Origin: Mycolicibacterium tokaiense
GTDB lineage: Bacteria > Actinomycetota > Actinomycetes > Mycobacteriales > Mycobacteriaceae
Assembly (NCBI RefSeq): GCF_010725885.1
Contig: NZ_AP022600.1
Span: 4,278,001 to 4,342,000, forward strand
DNA length: 64,000 nt
Direction: 5' to 3'
In this document: positions 28,145-37,376 of the stretch, one piece after another
How the letters are laid out: every line of letters starts with the position of its first letter
Position numbering within the stretch: position 1 is the stretch's first letter
Translations under genes and position numbers: made by a program
The notes under the pieces: generated by a model
The model's input: the letters and a program-made list of their open reading frames with translations, nothing else
Told to the model about the DNA's origin: nothing
Databases searched by the model: none

Positions 28145-30466
28145 GTGCCGACCACGCAGCGAGGCCCGTCGAACCTCACCCGCGCACCCCATATGGTCGC
28201 CCTGGCCGGGGTGACCATCGCGACGGCCGTGGCGGTGGTCTGCGCGGTGGTGGTCGGCGGGCACGGTGCGTTCTGGACCACCCTCAACCTCGGACTGGTG
28301 CTGGCCTCGGCCACCGCCGCCTGGTGCGCCGTTGCCGCCGCCCAGGCCTCCGACGACCGTCGGCGCTGGGTCTGGGCCGCAATCGCGGTGGGGCTGGTTG
28401 CCTGGTCGGTGGGCTCAGCGGTTTTTGCCGCGAGCTCCCCGGGTGAGTACGACGTTCCGGTCGCCGGGGACATCGCCCATGTCGTGTTCTGGGTGGCGGC
28501 CTACTCGGTGCTGGTGATGATCCCGGCGAGCACCTGGGACATCTCGTGGCTGCGCACCGTGCTGGATGCGGTGGTGGTCGCCACGGCGCTGTTCATCGTG
28601 GCCTGGTTGGTGGTCCGGGCCATCGGCGACCTCGACTACGGCCGCCAGGACCCTGCCGCCCTGGTGACCGTCACGTATCTGGCCTGCACGGTCGCCGTGC
28701 TCACCATGGCGGTGCTGGTGGTGACCCGCGCGCGAGGCCCACACCGCAGGATCCTGGTGCTGCTGGCGGGCGGGATCGCGATGATGGCGCTGGCGCGTGC
28801 TGCGTTCGTCTTCCTGGCCTCGCGCGGCGAGATCGAGGCGGCCATGCCTGCGGCGGTGGTGTGGGGCGCCGGCATCGTGGCGATCGGCGCCGCCGCGGCC
28901 GTACGCGCGACCGCGGGCAGCGAGACTCTGGCCTCGACACTGCCGCCCACCACGTCGTTGTGGCTGCCCTATCTGCCCATCGTCGTGGCGTGCGCGGCGT
29001 GCACCGTGGAGCTGTTCTCGGTGGCGGGCCTGCCGCCGGTGCTGTTCGCCTTGGTGGTGATGGTCAGCGGCATGGTCATCCGGCAGTACCTGGTGATGCG
29101 CGACAACCGGCGGATGGTGGCGGCAGCCACCGAAGAGGCGTTGCGGGACCCGCTCACCGGGGTGGGCAACCGGGCGCTGCTGCTGGACCGGCTGACGCAC
29201 GCCCTGCACCTGCGCCAACGCGAACGCACTGACGTGACCGTCCTGGTCCTGGATCTGGACCACTTCAAGCTCGTGAACGTCTCCCTGGGGCATCCGGCCG
29301 GCGACACGTTGTTGACCGCGGTGTCCGAAAGGCTGATGGCGTGTCTGCGCACCGGCGACACGGTGGCCCGGCTGCGAGGTGACGAGTTCGCCGTGCTGAT
29401 GGAGGGCAGCGTGGACAGCGCCCGGACGGTGGCGCACCGGGTGTTGTCGGCCTTCGACACCCCGTTCACCCTCGGCGGCCACGAGGTTCCCATCCGGCCG
29501 AGTATCGGTCTGGCGGTGGCGGCGGCCCAGGAGGCCGACATCTCGGCGCAGGTACTGCTGCAGCGCGCGGAGGCGGCCATGAACGCGGCCAAGGCGGGCG
29601 GTAGCGGCGGATTGCGGATGTACACCGCCGATCTCGATCTGCCAGCCCGCGCCGGCGACGACACCCCGCCGGCGGCGCAGCTGCTCGGTGAGCTGCGCCG
29701 GGCCATCGAGGGTGGGGCGCTCTCGGTGGTGTACCAGCCGCAGATCGATCTGCGCAGCGGTGCCCTCGCCGGGTTGGAGGCCCTGGTTCGCTGGCCGCAC
29801 GCGCAGCGTGGCGTCATCGCCCCGGACCGGTTCCTGCCGCTGGTACGCCAGTACGGGTTGATGCCAGCGCTGACCGACCTGGTGACGGGCAGAGCGCTCG
29901 ACGATCTGGCCGGCTGGTACCGAAGTGGCTGCGCGGTCCCGGTGGCCGTCAACATCTTCGCCCCGTCACTGGCCGATGCCCAGTTGCCGCTGTCGGTGGC
30001 CGCGGCGATGGCTGAGCGCGGGCTACCGGCGGAGTTGCTGACCATCGAGATCACCGAGGACCTGGTGCTCGAGGACTTCCGCCGCACGGCGGCGGTACTG
30101 GGCGACCTACGGGCGCGCGGGTTCCGGATCTCGGTCGACGACTTCGGCAGCGGCTACTCCGCACTGTCTTACATGCGTGAGCTCCCGGTCGACGAGATGA
30201 AGATCTGTCGGCAGATGATCGAGCCGGTGACCGTCGATCCCCGGGCCGAGGCCGTGGTGCGGGCAGTGATCGACCTGGCGCACATCCTCGGCGCCCGGGT
30301 GGTGGCCGAGGGCATCGAGGATGAGGCCACCCATCTGCGGCTGCGTGAGCTCGGGTGTGACATCGGGCAGGGCTATCATTACTTCCGGCCGCTGGACCTC
30401 GACGCCACCACCGCGCTGTTGTCCTCGCCCGCGAATCCGAGGTTCAAGAACGCGGTTTCTGGGTAA
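28145..30466 (+). CDS. Membrane GGDEF-EAL cyclic-di-GMP turnover protein
   Basis: 773 aa. Eight or nine membrane helices occupy about residues 15-310. The GGDEF domain (about 330-490) has DPLTGVGNRALLLDRL and an active-site loop reading RGDEF, with the inhibitory RxxD site (RTGD) five residues before it. The EAL domain (about 515-760) keeps GLEALVRW, VN, ITED, DDFGSGYS, the lysine of MKICRQ, AEGIED and GQGYH, i.e. all metal and catalytic residues. It should be an active phosphodiesterase, while cyclase activity with RGDEF is uncertain. No sensor domain other than the membrane part. Confidence 0.9.
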   Translation: MPTTQRGPSNLTRAPHMVALAGVTIATAVAVVCAVVVGGHGAFWTTLNLGLVLASATAAWCAVAAAQASDDRRRWVWAAIAVGLVAWSVGSAVFAASSPGEYDVPVAGDIAHVVFWVAAYSVLVMIPASTWDISWLRTVLDAVVVATALFIVAWLVVRAIGDLDYGRQDPAALVTVTYLACTVAVLTMAVLVVTRARGPHRRILVLLAGGIAMMALARAAFVFLASRGEIEAAMPAAVVWGAGIVAIGAAAAVRATAGSETLASTLPPTTSLWLPYLPIVVACAACTVELFSVAGLPPVLFALVVMVSGMVIRQYLVMRDNRRMVAAATEEALRDPLTGVGNRALLLDRLTHALHLRQRERTDVTVLVLDLDHFKLVNVSLGHPAGDTLLTAVSERLMACLRTGDTVARLRGDEFAVLMEGSVDSARTVAHRVLSAFDTPFTLGGHEVPIRPSIGLAVAAAQEADISAQVLLQRAEAAMNAAKAGGSGGLRMYTADLDLPARAGDDTPPAAQLLGELRRAIEGGALSVVYQPQIDLRSGALAGLEALVRWPHAQRGVIAPDRFLPLVRQYGLMPALTDLVTGRALDDLAGWYRSGCAVPVAVNIFAPSLADAQLPLSVAAAMAERGLPAELLTIEITEDLVLEDFRRTAAVLGDLRARGFRISVDDFGSGYSALSYMRELPVDEMKICRQMIEPVTVDPRAEAVVRAVIDLAHILGARVVAEGIEDEATHLRLRELGCDIGQGYHYFRPLDLDATTALLSSPANPRFKNAVSG

Positions 30467-30578
30467 GCGGTCACGAGGTGCGATCGATGTGCACCTGGCA
30501 AGCGGGTCAAAGAGCGGCCGGCCACACCCTGCGCCGCTTTCGTCAAGAGGGTGGCGCGTTGGCTGAGAGGAGCCGCGC

Positions 30579-31631
30579 GTGCATGTGGCAATTGTTCTGG
30601 CGGAAGCCGATTCCGGTCGCGCGTCGACCATCGAGCTGAGCAATGCGCTGACGGCCGCGGGTCATGAGGTGGAGGTGTTCGGCGCCGACGCCGCCACGCG
30701 GGGCACAGCGCAGGATGATCTGGCGGCCTACACCGCAGGCCTGCGTGAGGCGTGGGGGTTGCGTACTCCCGATGTGGTGCATGCCCAGTCGTGGTTGTCG
30801 GGTATGGCGGCACTGTCCGCTGCGCACGGGCCTGGCATCCCCGTCGTCCAATCCTTCGGCGCGGGAACCGATCCGCGCAACGCCGAGGTGCGCAAGCTCG
30901 TTCCGGTACTGGCGCGGCGGGCGGGCTGGATGGCCGCCAGCAACACCGCACAACTCCTGGAACTGCTGAACATGGGCTGCGCCCGGTCCCGACTGTCGGT
31001 GATCCCGGCCGGGGTGGACCGGACGCTGTTCACCCCGCCGGGACCGGTGGCGCCAGGCGGTGCGGCCCGCCACCGCGTGGTGTCGATGTGGTCGCCGTCC
31101 ACTCCGGTGGACCAGGCGATGATGGTCACCACCCTGACCGCGATTCCGGACACCGAGTGGGTGGTGGCTGTCGATCCTGTGGACGCCGAGGCCGCCGGGT
31201 CGACCGTGCGGACCATGGCCGAGGCCGCCGGTGTCGGTGACCGGCTGACGGTGCAGCAGGTCGATGACGGCCACCAGTTGGCGGCCCTGCTGCGGTCGGC
31301 CGACGCGTACGGCTGCCCGGTCACCGCCGATCCCACCGGGTTCGCCACCCTGCGGGCGATGAGCTGCGGGATCCCGGTTGTCGGCACCGCGGTGGGAGCG
31401 TTGGTGGACATCGTGGTCGACGACGTCACCGGGTGGCTGGTGCCGGCGGGCGAGACACTGAAGTTCGTCGACGCGATGCGCCGACTGCTGCACGAACCCT
31501 TTGCCGGCCGCGGGATGGGCGGTGCCGGACGGGACCGGGCCTGCTCCCGTTACTCGTGGGAACGGGTGGCCACCGACGCCCTGCGTGCCTACACCGGGGC
31601 GCTGGACCAGGTGCGTGCGGTGACCGCCTGA
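30579..31631 (+). CDS. GT4-family glycosyltransferase
   Basis: 350 aa, GT-B fold. The N-terminal half begins MHVAIVLAEADSGRAST and includes DVVHAQSWLSG; the C-terminal half has the nucleotide-sugar site DPTGFATLRAMSCGIPVVGT with the conserved glutamate position of the E-x7-E motif altered (T-G-F-A-T). A VIPAGVDRTLF segment precedes the donor domain. Likely acceptor is a cell-envelope or secondary metabolite glycan; not identifiable from sequence. Single gene between the GGDEF-EAL gene and convergent msrB. Confidence 0.82.
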   Translation: MHVAIVLAEADSGRASTIELSNALTAAGHEVEVFGADAATRGTAQDDLAAYTAGLREAWGLRTPDVVHAQSWLSGMAALSAAHGPGIPVVQSFGAGTDPRNAEVRKLVPVLARRAGWMAASNTAQLLELLNMGCARSRLSVIPAGVDRTLFTPPGPVAPGGAARHRVVSMWSPSTPVDQAMMVTTLTAIPDTEWVVAVDPVDAEAAGSTVRTMAEAAGVGDRLTVQQVDDGHQLAALLRSADAYGCPVTADPTGFATLRAMSCGIPVVGTAVGALVDIVVDDVTGWLVPAGETLKFVDAMRRLLHEPFAGRGMGGAGRDRACSRYSWERVATDALRAYTGALDQVRAVTA

Positions 31632-31635
31632 GCGC

Positions 31636-32064
31636 TCAGGCTGTCGGCACCAGCTTCAGCGAGATCGAGTTGATGCAGTAACGCTGGTCAGTCGGGGTGG
31701 GGTAGCCCTCACCGCTGAAGACGTGGCCGAGGTGGCTGTGGCAGTAGGCGCACAGCACCTCGACCCGCTGCATGCCGTGTGAGCCGTCAGGACGCAGGAT
31801 CACCGCATCGGAGTGCGACGGGTCGAAGAACGACGGCCACCCGCAGTGGGAATCGAATTTCTCTGTGCTGCGGAACAATTCGGCGCCGCAGGCCCGACAC
31901 TGGTAGACCCCTTCGGTCTTGGTGTCGGTGTACTCGCCGGTGAAGGCCGGTTCGGTGCCCGCCTGGCGGAGCACAGCGAACTCCTGCGGGTCGAGCTTGG
32001 CGCGCCATTCGTCGTCGGTCAGCGCAACCTTGGGACTGGGCAGCTCTGACAAATTGGAACTCAT
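31636..32064 (-). CDS. msrB: Peptide-methionine (R)-S-oxide reductase MsrB
   Basis: Repairs oxidised methionine (R-sulfoxide) in proteins with thioredoxin as reductant. 142 aa. Two zinc-binding pairs are visible: YQCRACGAELF and VLCAYCHSHLGHVF. The C-terminal QRYCINSISLKLVP contains the catalytic cysteine. HCGWPSFFDP is the substrate pocket. It is the second gene after aftC, overlapping it by 4 bp, and corresponds to Rv2674. Confidence 0.95.
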   Translation of the reverse strand: MSSNLSELPSPKVALTDDEWRAKLDPQEFAVLRQAGTEPAFTGEYTDTKTEGVYQCRACGAELFRSTEKFDSHCGWPSFFDPSHSDAVILRPDGSHGMQRVEVLCAYCHSHLGHVFSGEGYPTPTDQRYCINSISLKLVPTA

Positions 32065-33359
32065 GCGTCCACGCTATCGCGCTGTCGGCGGGGCGTCACC
32101 CACGGCGGATCGATGCCCTCATCGAGGCGGCCGTCGGCCTTGGCGTCGAGGTACCGGAAGGACAGCACGGCGGCCACCACGATCAGCATCAGCGACCACC
32201 CGTAGGTGATCTTCATGTACTCCAGGAACCGGCCGGTCGTGGGCCAGTGCCACAACAGGAAGCGGTCCATGGTGAAGAAACCGTAGATCGCCAACCACGC
32301 GGGCCAGTTACGGATCACCGAGTTCTGCAGCACCACGGTCAGGACAAACGGGAACAGCATCATCGAGTAGTAGCCCTGGCCCAGCGACATCACCAGGTAG
32401 GACGCCGTGAGCAGCACCCCGGACGACGTCACCATCCAGAACAGCGGGTCGCGGGTGCGGTAGTAGCGGTACAGCAGCACCATGCTGAGCACCGCCAGCG
32501 CCAGGAACAGGATCCGCAGCAGCACGATCAACCACATGGGCAGGCCGTAGTAGACGCCGTTGCCCAGGATGGCGGAGTTGAAGTAGTCCCGCGTTGCCAT
32601 CAGGTAGGGCACCGTGCGCTGGATCCAGCTCATCGGGTCGCTGGTCAGCGGCCACGCGGCCAGGTTGAACACCAGCGGCACCCCGAACGCGCCGACCAGC
32701 GCCCGCCACTGCCGGTTGAGCACCGGCAACAGCAGCAACGGTGCCAGGGACGGCTTGACCACCAGCGTCATCCCGATCGCGGCCCCGGCCAACCATTCGC
32801 GGCTGCGCCGGCCGTCGAGCAGCCACAGCAGGAACAGCACCTCGCCGAACAGGATCCAGCCGTTGATGTTGGTGTAGACCAGGGTGTTGGTGACCGACTC
32901 GGTGAGGAACATGCCCAGGATCAGCGCGGGCAGCGCAAACGACGTCAGCGAGAGCTTGAAGATCTTCAGCATCACCACCGCCGACAGCAGGATCGCCACG
33001 GTGCTCAGAGCGATGAACCAGTAGCGCGACGCATCGACCGGCAGGTAACCGAACGGGGCCAGCAGCAGGGTGCCGCCGGGCGGGTAGAGATAGTGCGGGT
33101 CGACGTGGTTGAAGTTCTCGTTGTAGATGTCCCAGCCCATTTTGAAGTTCACGACGGCGCGGTACACCGGCCCGAAATCGTCGGTGATGTAGCCGTTGGT
33201 GGCCAGCACGTAGCTGCGGTGGAACACCGACATGACAGCCAGGGGCCACAGGATCGACCGCAGCACCGTGGCCACGCCGGGAGGCGTGCGGTGGGGGCGG
33301 AATGCATTCAACAAGCGGGTGCGTGCCGCGTCTACTGCCGTCACGTGCGCACCGTACAC
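32061..33359 (-). CDS. aftC: Alpha-(1->3)-arabinofuranosyltransferase AftC
   Basis: GT-C fold integral membrane enzyme that uses decaprenyl-phospho-arabinose to introduce alpha-1,3 branches into arabinan of arabinogalactan and lipoarabinomannan. 432 aa, as in M. tuberculosis (Rv2673). The catalytic aspartates lie in the first periplasmic loop, NGYITDDFGPVYR, and YLYPPGGTLLLAPFGYLP follows. About ten helices. The GTG chosen gives VYGAHVTAVDAA, aligned with MYGALVTAAD; a GTG five codons later is possible. The long open frame upstream is not coding. Confidence 0.94.
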   Translation of the reverse strand: MYGAHVTAVDAARTRLLNAFRPHRTPPGVATVLRSILWPLAVMSVFHRSYVLATNGYITDDFGPVYRAVVNFKMGWDIYNENFNHVDPHYLYPPGGTLLLAPFGYLPVDASRYWFIALSTVAILLSAVVMLKIFKLSLTSFALPALILGMFLTESVTNTLVYTNINGWILFGEVLFLLWLLDGRRSREWLAGAAIGMTLVVKPSLAPLLLLPVLNRQWRALVGAFGVPLVFNLAAWPLTSDPMSWIQRTVPYLMATRDYFNSAILGNGVYYGLPMWLIVLLRILFLALAVLSMVLLYRYYRTRDPLFWMVTSSGVLLTASYLVMSLGQGYYSMMLFPFVLTVVLQNSVIRNWPAWLAIYGFFTMDRFLLWHWPTTGRFLEYMKITYGWSLMLIVVAAVLSFRYLDAKADGRLDEGIDPPWVTPRRQRDSVDA

Positions 33360-33379
33360 CGGGCCCGGGTGGGCATGGG

Positions 33380-34939
33380 TCAGGCGGGGCAGTAGGTGTC
33401 TGTGGGCGCAGTCTTGCCGCTGGTGAGGTATTCCAGCAACGGTGCCATGGCGCACGCCGAGTACACCGACGCACCGTGGCCGATGCCCTGCCACATCACC
33501 CGCCTGTTGGCGGCGCCGGCATTGATGATGGTCGCGGCGGTGGCGGCCACCCCGTCGCCGCCGACGATCGGGTCGTTCTGCACACCCAGCAACAACACCT
33601 CGGTGCGCAGGTTCTGCGGGTCCTCCGGCGCCTTGCCGCTGGGCCAGTTCAGGCACTTCACCAGGTTGAGTGCGGCCACCTCACCGAACTGCGGGTAGGT
33701 CTTGCCCCAGGCCACCACCAGTTCCCGTACCCGGTCGGGGGTGGGCCGGTTCAGCGCGTCGCTGCACCGGTTGATGAACTGCCCGTCGGATTCGCGCAGC
33801 GACTCGGCCTGGTTCATCAGGCTGGTCAGCTGATTGTCGTCGCCGGTGCGGGCTGCGGCCAGCGCGTCGGCCAGTTTGGTGGTGCTGGTCACCCGGTCAC
33901 CGTCGGGGAAGGCCAGCGCCGTGGTGATGGCGGTGACCAGCTGCGACACCGCGGCTCCGCCGGGACCACGGCCCTGGGCGGCGTCGGCCAGCAGGGCGTC
34001 CACCGCCGCCTTCGGGTCGGGGCCCAGCGCGCAGTTGACGGCCACGCACTGGGTGGCGAACGCGTCGAGAGCGGCCTGCTGGCCGCGGACCTGCTGTTCG
34101 GCGGCTGCTTCGGCCGACACGGCCAACGGCAGCGGCGAGTCGAGCACCAGTCGCGACACCTTGTCCGGATGTGCGCCTGCGTAGGCCAGCGCCACCTGGG
34201 CACCGTTACCGATGCCCATCAGCGCCAGCGACGGCACGTCCCACATGCTGCGCAGCCGCTCCAGGTCCTCGGCGGCGTGGGCGTTGTCGTAGGCACTGTC
34301 ACCGGGGGCGATGGTGTCGGTGCAGCTGGTGGTGGCGGTCATGGTGATGGCGCCCAGGTTGGCCACCGGGTCGTCCCCGGGTTCGAACTGCGCCTGGTCA
34401 CGCATCTCCTGGCGGTCGAACAGATCGCGGCAGTCCACCGGGCTGGACATCCCCATGCCGCGCCGATCGACGGCGACGATCGGGTGACTGTCCAGGATGT
34501 CGGCGCCGGCCCGCGACAGCCACACCGGAAGTTGTTGCGAGGTGGGCAGATCCGAGCCAGTGGTGAACACCAGCGGACCCGCGTCGGCGGGGGTGCGCAC
34601 CGAGCGTGCGCGGACCACCCCGATGGTCACCGTGCCGGTGGCCCCGGCGATGGGATCGAGATCGGCCTCGTAGCTGGCGCATTCCAGGGTGACGGCGGGC
34701 GGCACGGGCAGGGCGGCGTCGGCGAACACCTCGGAGGTGCACTGCCGCCACGGCAGGTCGCTGGCCGGTGCCGCGATGGGCGGCGGACCGTCCGGTGCCT
34801 GCGAGGTGGGTGCCGTGCTGCCCCCGTCGCCGGGGGAGACGTCGGTGGCGTAGCGCGGGTTGGCGGCCAGGCCCGGTGCACATCCGGCCAGCAGTGCGGA
34901 CGCCACGATGAGCCCCGTGAGGTGAACAGGCCGTCTCAT
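33380..34939 (-). CDS. Exported TAP-like alpha/beta-hydrolase lipoprotein lacking the nucleophile serine
   Basis: 519 aa (Rv2672 type, often called a secreted protease). Signal peptide with lipobox: VASALLAGCAPG, predicted lipidated cysteine 19. Strand and loop order follow the tripeptidyl-aminopeptidase group: VAVDRRGMGMSSPVDC, then the elbow LALMGIGNGAQVALAYA, and the late aspartate and histidine in QNDPIVGGDG and QGIGHGASVYSACA. At the elbow, G-x-S-x-G reads G-I-G-N-G, so the serine is absent. It may be a binding pseudo-enzyme. Convergent with nothing; downstream of divergent ribD-like gene's partner. Confidence 0.85.
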   Translation of the reverse strand: MRRPVHLTGLIVASALLAGCAPGLAANPRYATDVSPGDGGSTAPTSQAPDGPPPIAAPASDLPWRQCTSEVFADAALPVPPAVTLECASYEADLDPIAGATGTVTIGVVRARSVRTPADAGPLVFTTGSDLPTSQQLPVWLSRAGADILDSHPIVAVDRRGMGMSSPVDCRDLFDRQEMRDQAQFEPGDDPVANLGAITMTATTSCTDTIAPGDSAYDNAHAAEDLERLRSMWDVPSLALMGIGNGAQVALAYAGAHPDKVSRLVLDSPLPLAVSAEAAAEQQVRGQQAALDAFATQCVAVNCALGPDPKAAVDALLADAAQGRGPGGAAVSQLVTAITTALAFPDGDRVTSTTKLADALAAARTGDDNQLTSLMNQAESLRESDGQFINRCSDALNRPTPDRVRELVVAWGKTYPQFGEVAALNLVKCLNWPSGKAPEDPQNLRTEVLLLGVQNDPIVGGDGVAATAATIINAGAANRRVMWQGIGHGASVYSACAMAPLLEYLTSGKTAPTDTYCPA

Positions 34940-34970
34940 GCCGCCCACAGTAGCGATTCGGCGGCGGTGT

Positions 34971-35741
34971 TCACGCGTGCCGGACGTAGCGGCTGTACAG
35001 GTAACCCGCGTCGTCGGCCAGCACGTGCACACGTTGCATCGACGTCTGCCGTCCGGCGCCGTGGGCGATGCGCCCCGCGTCGCCACCGACGACGGCGGGG
35101 GCGAGGGTGAGGCAGAGCTCGTCGAGCAGGTCCTCGGCGATGAACGTGCCCAGCAGGCTGGGGCCGCCCTCGGTGAGCACCCGGGTCAGCCCGCGGGCGG
35201 CCAGCGCGGCAAGCAGCACCACCGCATCCACCGCATCACGGTCGGCGCCGGAGCAGTCAATCACCTCGGCGGCGTCCCCCAACAGGGCGCGGGTGCCGGA
35301 GGCGGCCGCCTGTGACGTCAGCACCAGCGGGGGCACCTCGCTGTGGGTGAAGACTTTCATGTCACGCTCCAGCCGACCGCTGTTGCTGACGATCGCGATG
35401 GGCGGCACCTCGGCCTGGCCGCGCGTCTGGCGCTGTTGGCGCTGCGCCACCGTCAGCGTCGCACCGCCGTAGTTCTCGGTGCGGACGGTGCCCGCGCCCA
35501 CCACGATCACGTCGGCCAGCTCCCGCATCACCGCGAACAGGGCGCGGTCACCGGGCCCACCCAGACTGCCCGAGTTGCCGTCGACCGCCGAGGCGCCGTC
35601 GAGGCTACTGATGAAATTGGCGCGCACCCAGCACTTTCGAAGGTCACCGGGGTAGGCATAGAGCTCCGGCAGTGCGACATCGTCGACCATGCCGGTACTC
35701 GTCATCAATGTGAGCTGGGTCCCAGCGTCGGGTTGCGCCAT
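34971..35741 (-). CDS. RibD C-terminal-domain reductase (pyrimidine reductase family)
   Basis: 256 aa (Rv2671 type). NADPH-dependent reductase fold of riboflavin RibD/RibG without the deaminase domain. Seen: WVRANFISSLDGASAVDGNS, GPGDRALFAVMRELADVIVVGAGTVRTENY, and RVLTEGGPSLLGTF. In M. tuberculosis the homologue can act as a dihydrofolate reductase and affects para-aminosalicylate susceptibility; a similar role is inferred. It diverges from zapE with a 34-bp gap. Confidence 0.9.
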   Translation of the reverse strand: MAQPDAGTQLTLMTSTGMVDDVALPELYAYPGDLRKCWVRANFISSLDGASAVDGNSGSLGGPGDRALFAVMRELADVIVVGAGTVRTENYGGATLTVAQRQQRQTRGQAEVPPIAIVSNSGRLERDMKVFTHSEVPPLVLTSQAAASGTRALLGDAAEVIDCSGADRDAVDAVVLLAALAARGLTRVLTEGGPSLLGTFIAEDLLDELCLTLAPAVVGGDAGRIAHGAGRQTSMQRVHVLADDAGYLYSRYVRHA

Positions 35742-35775
35742 GAGGTCGATTGCAGCACGTCGCTACAGTGCCTGC

Positions 35776-36834
35776 ATGAACGCCCCCACCCCTGCGGTTT
35801 CGGAGGCCCCGGACGTGGCGCACCTCGTCGACCGCCATCCCACGGTGTCGCCGGAGCGACTGGTGGCCCAGCTGGTGCCCCCGCCGACGTTCACCGACGT
35901 CAGCTTCGCGACCTACCGTCCTGATCCGGCCGAGCCGTCGCAGGCCGCGGCGGTGGACAAGTGCCGGGAGTTCGCCGAGCAGGCCGTGGCGCGGCGGGCA
36001 GGCAAGAAGAAGATGTTCGGCAAGCGTGAGGTGCTGCCCGGTGTCGGGGTGTACCTCGACGGCGGGTTCGGCGTCGGCAAGACCCACCTGCTGGCCTCGA
36101 CGTACTTCACGGTGTCGCAGGAATCGCCGGCACCGACGGCGTTCGCGACGTTCGGTGAGCTCACCCAGCTGGCCGGGGTGTTCGGCTTCGTGGAGTGCAT
36201 CGAGCTGCTCGGCGAGTACGCCGTGGTGTGCATCGACGAATTCGAACTCGACGACCCGGGCAACACCACGCTGGTGTCGCGGATGCTCAGCCAGCTGGTG
36301 GAGCGCGGGGTGTCCATCGCCGCGACGTCGAACACACTGCCCGAGCAGCTGGGGGAGGGGCGGTTCGCCGCGCAGGACTTCCTGCGTGAGATCGCGGCGC
36401 TGTCGCAGATCTTCACCACGGTGCGCATCGAGGGCCCGGACTACCGCCACCGCGGTCTGCCGCCGGCCCCCGAGCCGCTGTCCGATGCCGAGGTGGCCCA
36501 GCGCGCGGGCCGGGTTTCCGGTGCGACGCTGGACGACTTCGACGGGCTGTGCAAGCACCTGGCGACCATGCATCCGTCGCGGTACCTGACCCTGATCGAG
36601 GACGTGCAGGCGGTGTTCCTGACCGGGGTGCACGCACTGGACGACCAGAACGTGGCGCTGCGGCTGGTGTCGCTGACCGACCGGCTCTACGACGCCGGGG
36701 TGCCGGTGGTGGCCTCCGGGGAGAAGCTGGACACGGTGTTCAGCGAGGAGATGCTGGCCGGCGGTTACCGCAAGAAGTACCTGCGTGCGACGTCGCGCCT
36801 GCTGGCGTTGACCGCGGCCGGGATGGATCTTTAG
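35776..36834 (+). CDS. zapE: Cell division protein ZapE / AFG1-like AAA ATPase
   Basis: 352-aa AAA-type ATPase (Rv2670c type); E. coli ZapE acts on the FtsZ ring, mitochondrial AFG1 in protein quality control. Walker A is YLDGGFGVGKTHLL (about residue 100), Walker B VVCIDEFELDD, sensor region AATSNTLPEQL and the arginine finger region SRYLTLIEDV. Start ATG (MNAPTPAVSEAPD) chosen over a longer reading that runs into the divergent RibD-like gene. Convergent 4-bp overlap with the GNAT gene. Confidence 0.92.
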   Translation: MNAPTPAVSEAPDVAHLVDRHPTVSPERLVAQLVPPPTFTDVSFATYRPDPAEPSQAAAVDKCREFAEQAVARRAGKKKMFGKREVLPGVGVYLDGGFGVGKTHLLASTYFTVSQESPAPTAFATFGELTQLAGVFGFVECIELLGEYAVVCIDEFELDDPGNTTLVSRMLSQLVERGVSIAATSNTLPEQLGEGRFAAQDFLREIAALSQIFTTVRIEGPDYRHRGLPPAPEPLSDAEVAQRAGRVSGATLDDFDGLCKHLATMHPSRYLTLIEDVQAVFLTGVHALDDQNVALRLVSLTDRLYDAGVPVVASGEKLDTVFSEEMLAGGYRKKYLRATSRLLALTAAGMDL

Positions 36835-37376
36835 CTCGGTCGCCGAAGGGGGCGGGTCAGCACGTAGTCGTGCTCGACGCCCGCGCCCAGGTGAAAGCTC
36901 TTGGTGCCGGTGACGGTGAATCCCTGCTTGCTGTAAAAGCGTTGCGCGCGTTGGTTTTCCTGATTGACGCCCAGCCACACGCTCGCGGCGCCTGCCGCGC
37001 AGGCGTAGTCCAGCACCGCGGCCATCAACGCCGCGGACGCCGCACCGCCGTGGCTGTTGGGCAGCACGTAGATCTTGGACAGCTCCACGGTGGGCAGCAC
37101 GGGCACCGCGCGACGGACATCCGGGTCGTCGGGCAGTCCGCGGATCGCCATGGCGTACCCCACCGCATCACCGCCGTCGCGGGCCAGGAACACCGCGCGG
37201 TCGGCGTCGGACAGGTAGGCGGTGAACTTCGGCGCGGAGAGGTTCTCGGCGATGAAGGCTGCGATGTTGTCGGGCGTGGCCGACGGCGGGCAGGCCAGCG
37301 GGAAGGTGCGGGCGGCGACGTCGGCGAGGTCGGTGATGTCGGTGTCGGTGGCTCGGGAAACGTGCAGAGTGCTCAC
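36831..37376 (-). CDS. GNAT family N-acetyltransferase
   Basis: 181 aa (Rv2669 type). Acetyl-CoA-dependent acyltransferase fold: VELSKIYVLPNSHGGAASAA is motif A with the pyrophosphate loop, and AAGAASVWLGVNQENQRAQR plus FYSKQGFTVTGTKSFHLG form motif B. HVSRATDTDITDLADVAART opens the domain. Substrate unknown. The GTG start overlaps the upstream gene's stop by 4 bp, which favours translational coupling; an ATG three codons earlier is the alternative. Confidence 0.88.
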   Translation of the reverse strand: MSTLHVSRATDTDITDLADVAARTFPLACPPSATPDNIAAFIAENLSAPKFTAYLSDADRAVFLARDGGDAVGYAMAIRGLPDDPDVRRAVPVLPTVELSKIYVLPNSHGGAASAALMAAVLDYACAAGAASVWLGVNQENQRAQRFYSKQGFTVTGTKSFHLGAGVEHDYVLTRPLRRPS

